Source: Candidatus Omnitrophota bacterium
GTDB lineage: Bacteria > Omnitrophota > 4484-213
NCBI GenBank assembly: GCA_030640885.1
Contig: DAOWIN010000158.1
Coordinates: forward strand, 1-5,007
Direction of reading: 5' to 3'
Length of the DNA: 5,007 bases
Shown: one piece after another, positions 4,032 through 5,007 of the stretch
Position numbering within the stretch: position 1 is the stretch's first letter
Layout: every line of letters starts with the position of its first letter
Position numbers and translations under genes: made by a program
The notes under the pieces: model-generated
Told to the model about the DNA's origin: nothing
The model's database searches: none
Seen by the model: the letters and a program-made list of their open reading frames with translations, nothing else

Positions 4032-5007
4032 ATGAAAATCCTCAATATTGGCTTAATCGGTTTTGGCACAGTTGGTTCGGGAGTAGTAAAAATATTGCAG
4101 GAAAAAAAGGAGATGCTTTGCCAAAAAAGCAATTGCCAATTCGTGATTAAACTAATTGCCGATAAAGATATTGACTCTCGCCGGTGTGTAAAGGTTGCTC
4201 AAGAAATTTTAACTAATGATGCGAACGAGATTTTGGATAATCCGGAGATTGATGTGGTTATTGAGCTTATCGGGGGAATTCATCCGGCAAAAGAATTCAT
4301 TGTTAAAGCATTAAGCAACAAAAAAGATGTGATTACGGCTAATAAAGCTTTGTTAGCCGCAGAGGGCAGGGAATTGTTTAAGGTTGCATCTGATAATAAA
4401 AAAGACATTTTGTTTGAGGCAAGCGTTTGCGGGGGTATTCCCATAATCAAAATTTTAAAGGAGAGTTTGCCTGTCAACAAGATAGATTCTTTGTTAGGAA
4501 TTGTAAATGGAACGGCTAATTATGTTTTGTCTCAAATGGAAAAGAACGGTTGGGAGTTTGCGAGAGCGATTGCTCAAGCAAAAGCTGATGGAATTGCCGA
4601 GGCAGATGCTTCTTTAGACACTCAAGGTATTGATTCTCGACACAAAATTGCTATTTTATCCCGTCTTATTTTTGATGTTAGCATAGAACCAAAGGATATC
4701 TTTTGCCAAGGGATAGAAAATATTCGGTTGGAGGATTTGAGATATGCGCGCGAGTTTGGTTATGCAATAAAGCTTTTGGCAATTGTTAGAAAGTTTGAGC
4801 AAAACAGTGTTGGAATTTATGTCTATCCTGCCCTTATTCCTAAAGATTGTCTTTTGTCAAAGGTAAATGGAGATTTTAACGCCGTTTCTTTGAACGGAGA
4901 CACAACCGGCAATTTATTTTTTTATGGGCGAGGAGCGGGAATGTTGCCTACCGCCAGCGCAGTAGTTTCGGATTTAGTGGAGATAAGTAAGTCACCAGTC
5001 ACCAGTC
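4032..5007 (+). CDS. hom: Homoserine dehydrogenase, 3' end beyond the window
   Basis: Homoserine dehydrogenase reduces aspartate semialdehyde to homoserine with NAD(P)H, the branch step toward threonine, methionine and isoleucine (family knowledge). The first 325 codons are present; the family is usually about 400-440. Seen here: the nucleotide loop GLIGFGTVGSGV (7-18, GxGxxG at 10-15), TANKALLA with K105, EASVCGGIPII (129-139), NGTANYVL (159-166), the substrate region EADASLDTQGIDSRHK with the catalytic-type pair D201 and K205, and GRGAGMLPTASAV (299-311). ATG at 4032 lies one base after the hepT stop, with AAGGA at 4021-4025 as ribosome binding site, so expression is probably coupled to the toxin-antitoxin operon. 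No aspartokinase domain precedes it. The last visible codons read SPVTS from a 7-base tandem DNA repeat, an unusual insert for this family. A C-terminal ACT domain, if any, lies outside the window. Confidence 0.96.
   Translation, partial: MKILNIGLIGFGTVGSGVVKILQEKKEMLCQKSNCQFVIKLIADKDIDSRRCVKVAQEILTNDANEILDNPEIDVVIELIGGIHPAKEFIVKALSNKKDVITANKALLAAEGRELFKVASDNKKDILFEASVCGGIPIIKILKESLPVNKIDSLLGIVNGTANYVLSQMEKNGWEFARAIAQAKADGIAEADASLDTQGIDSRHKIAILSRLIFDVSIEPKDIFCQGIENIRLEDLRYAREFGYAIKLLAIVRKFEQNSVGIYVYPALIPKDCLLSKVNGDFNAVSLNGDTTGNLFFYGRGAGMLPTASAVVSDLVEISKSPVTS
4990..5007. repeat. AGTCACC heptad run inside hom, cut by the window end
   Basis: AGTCACC at 4990-4996 and 4997-5003 is followed by AGTC at 5004-5007, a perfect 7-base period over 18 bases. 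It is in the open hom frame right after GRGAGMLPTASAVVSDLVEI. The word differs from those at 3-92, 880-974 and 1366-1491, but the 7-base step and in-frame placement match the tsaD insert. Only the left side is visible. If the architecture holds, a spacer and then words of the GGTGACT type should follow beyond the window. Confidence 0.6.

Noticed and set aside
4280..4480. Minus-strand 66-codon open frame inside hom
   Set aside because: It is antisense to conserved hom motifs and has no independent support.

Overview
The window looks like a stretch of bacterial chromosome of moderate to low GC, with every supported gene on the + strand. The bacterial glycerol-3-phosphate dehydrogenase, the HU protein, the tRNA with encoded CCA and the full-strength Shine-Dalgarno sequence before the HU gene all point to Bacteria. 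Homoserine dehydrogenase argues for at least some amino-acid biosynthesis. The mix of housekeeping genes, a HEPN/MNT module and many short-word repeats feels like an uncultured lineage such as Omnitrophota, but that placement is an impression from memory, not something the window proves.

Layout: 1-163 has no gene and is filled with three kinds of short repeat. 164-1276 is tsaD (tRNA threonylcarbamoyladenosine synthesis), started by GTG and carrying an in-frame palindromic repeat. 1277-1504 holds a good sigma70-type promoter followed by a leader that is almost wholly an inverted repeat. 1505-2491 is gpsA (phospholipid precursor synthesis). 2492-2697 is a tandemly duplicated GC-rich/purine-rich spacer ending in a strong ribosome binding site. 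2698-2970 is an HU-family DNA-binding protein. A perfect 11-bp hairpin and a tRNA-Pro(GGG) follow. 3170-4030 is a two-gene MntA/HepT (MNT-HEPN) toxin-antitoxin module. 4032 to the window end is the first 325 codons of homoserine dehydrogenase (hom), starting one base after the hepT stop.

The housekeeping genes serve separate processes (tRNA modification, lipid precursors, chromosome packing, Thr/Met/Ile synthesis) and are probably grouped by history. The only clear functional pair is mntA-hepT, and hom is packed so tightly behind it that it is probably co-transcribed or translationally coupled.

The most unusual signal is a recurring architecture: runs of 7-base words (or a 7-base core in a 9-base step), each run of a different sequence and, in three cases, facing an inverted run of the complementary word. 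They occur at 3-92, 880-974 (inside tsaD), 1366-1491 (gpsA leader) and, as a run cut by the window end, 4990-5007 (inside hom); a fourth-type AT-rich run lies at 105-132. Because 7 is not a multiple of 3, the coding copies cannot be protein repeats; they look like DNA-level elements tolerated in frame.
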